A stretch of 6,465 nucleotides of DNA. It comes from Actinomycetes bacterium. Lineage in GTDB: Bacteria > Actinomycetota > Acidimicrobiia > Acidimicrobiales > Acidimicrobiaceae. Position 1 is the first letter of the stretch; each line of letters starts with the position of its first letter. Both the position numbers and the translations under genes were made by a program. The notes beneath the pieces were generated by a model. The model made no database searches. It worked only from the letters and a program-made list of their open reading frames with translations, and was not told the DNA's origin. The DNA lies in assembly GCA_021792075.1 (NCBI GenBank), contig JAJYVK010000093.1, forward strand, positions 1-6,465, in the 5' to 3' direction. Positions 5,860 through 6,465 of the stretch are shown one piece after another.

Positions 5860-6465
5860 GTGGCCGAATTACCCTCTTATACCTCGCTATACCGACGCTT
5901 CAGGCCTCAGCGCTTCTCTGAAGTGCTTGGGCAAGAGCATGTCACCAGGGCTTTACGCAATGCTGTAAGCCATGACAGGGTTGCTCATGCCTACCTTTTT
6001 TCTGGTCCCAGGGGCACCGGCAAGACCTCTACAGCACGGATACTGGCCAAGGCTCTCAACTGCCAGGCTCCTGTTGATGGTGAACCATGCTGTGAGTGCA
6101 ACTCGTGCATCTCCATTACAGAGGGGCGCTCGTTCGATGTCGTCGAACTCGATGCGGCGTCGAATTCTGGTGTTGACGCCATCAGATCACTGATCGCCCA
6201 AACTCCAACAGGAACCTTGGGAAAGTGGAAGGTCTACATCATAGACGAGGTGCATATGCTGACTACGGGAGCTTCAAACGCGCTCCTGAAAACTCTTGAA
6301 GAGCCTCCGAGCCACGTTGTTTTCGTGCTTGCAACAACGGATCCGCAGAAGGTGATCCCAACAATAAAGAGCAGAACACAGCATTATGAGTTTCGGTTTC
6401 TTGACGAGGCCACACTTGAGAGATTGATCAATTCGGTATCGGCGCAGGCGGAGCTCAACCTAGAT
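5860..6465 (+). CDS. dnaX: DNA polymerase III subunit gamma/tau, N-terminal part (runs off the window)
   Basis: The 202 visible codons encode the AAA+ clamp-loader ATPase that opens and loads the beta sliding clamp during replication. After the typical opening SYTSLYRRFRPQRF come Walker A GPRGTGKT (49-56), a four-cysteine zinc site (Cys68, Cys77, Cys80, Cys83), Walker B YIIDEVH (Asp129, Glu130), the sensor-1 region LATTDPQK (157-164) and the SRT arginine-finger motif (Arg172). The SRTQHYEFR wording resembles actinobacterial DnaX. The GTG at 5860 is chosen because an in-frame TAG at 5848 rules out extension and the conserved N-terminus begins within five residues. The lid, oligomerisation and tau regions, and any programmed frameshift signal, lie beyond the right edge. 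No ribosome binding site is visible. Confidence 0.95.
   Translation, partial: MAELPSYTSLYRRFRPQRFSEVLGQEHVTRALRNAVSHDRVAHAYLFSGPRGTGKTSTARILAKALNCQAPVDGEPCCECNSCISITEGRSFDVVELDAASNSGVDAIRSLIAQTPTGTLGKWKVYIIDEVHMLTTGASNALLKTLEEPPSHVVFVLATTDPQKVIPTIKSRTQHYEFRFLDEATLERLINSVSAQAELNLD

Noticed and set aside
1..6465. Search for a novel defence, mobile or biosynthetic system
   Set aside because: Every sizeable gene belongs to a recognised family. There are no direct-repeat arrays, no transposase or integrase, no attachment-site duplication at the tRNA genes, and no small gene pair of toxin-antitoxin type.

Overview
This is an ordinary-looking chromosomal housekeeping segment of moderate G+C, most likely from a member of the Actinobacteria (Actinomycetota). 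The taxonomic pointers are a MarP-type membrane serine protease with a CvpA-like N-terminus, the motif ATTDPQKVIPTIKSRTQ in DnaX, frequent GTG starts (five of six genes), and tadA, serine tRNAs, the SRP RNA gene and dnaX lying together. A deep-branching group such as Acidimicrobiia would fit, but that is inference from the look of the proteins.

Left part, plus strand (117-4777). Four genes read rightwards. A MarP-like four-helix membrane serine protease is followed after 11 bases by a YgjP/DUF45 zinc metallohydrolase; these two are probably one operon. After a 105-base gap comes an ABC-F ATPase with two nucleotide-binding domains. After a further 48 bases comes a metallo-beta-lactamase-fold hydrolase with its full set of metal ligands. 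The last two may have their own promoters.

Right part (4799-6465), centred on tRNA and protein-export RNA. On the minus strand, reading right to left, are tRNA-Ser(GGA), a strong hairpin that probably terminates it, tadA (tRNA adenosine deaminase), and tRNA-Ser(UGA) starting only 10 bases after the tadA stop. A second hairpin between the converging MBL gene and tRNA-Ser(UGA) may end transcription from one or both sides. On the plus strand, 33 bases from tRNA-Ser(GGA) and divergent from it, is the small SRP RNA gene (ffs). It is followed by dnaX (DNA polymerase III gamma/tau), which is cut by the right edge of the window.

I see no mobile element, CRISPR array, phage gene, toxin-antitoxin pair or defence system. 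The observations worth a second look are small-scale: a very short divergent promoter gap between two stable RNA genes, a tRNA gene directly behind tadA, an acceptor-stem mismatch in tRNA-Ser(GGA), uneven CCA encoding, a long terminal helix on the SRP RNA, a probable leaderless dnaX start, and a short intergenic repeat.
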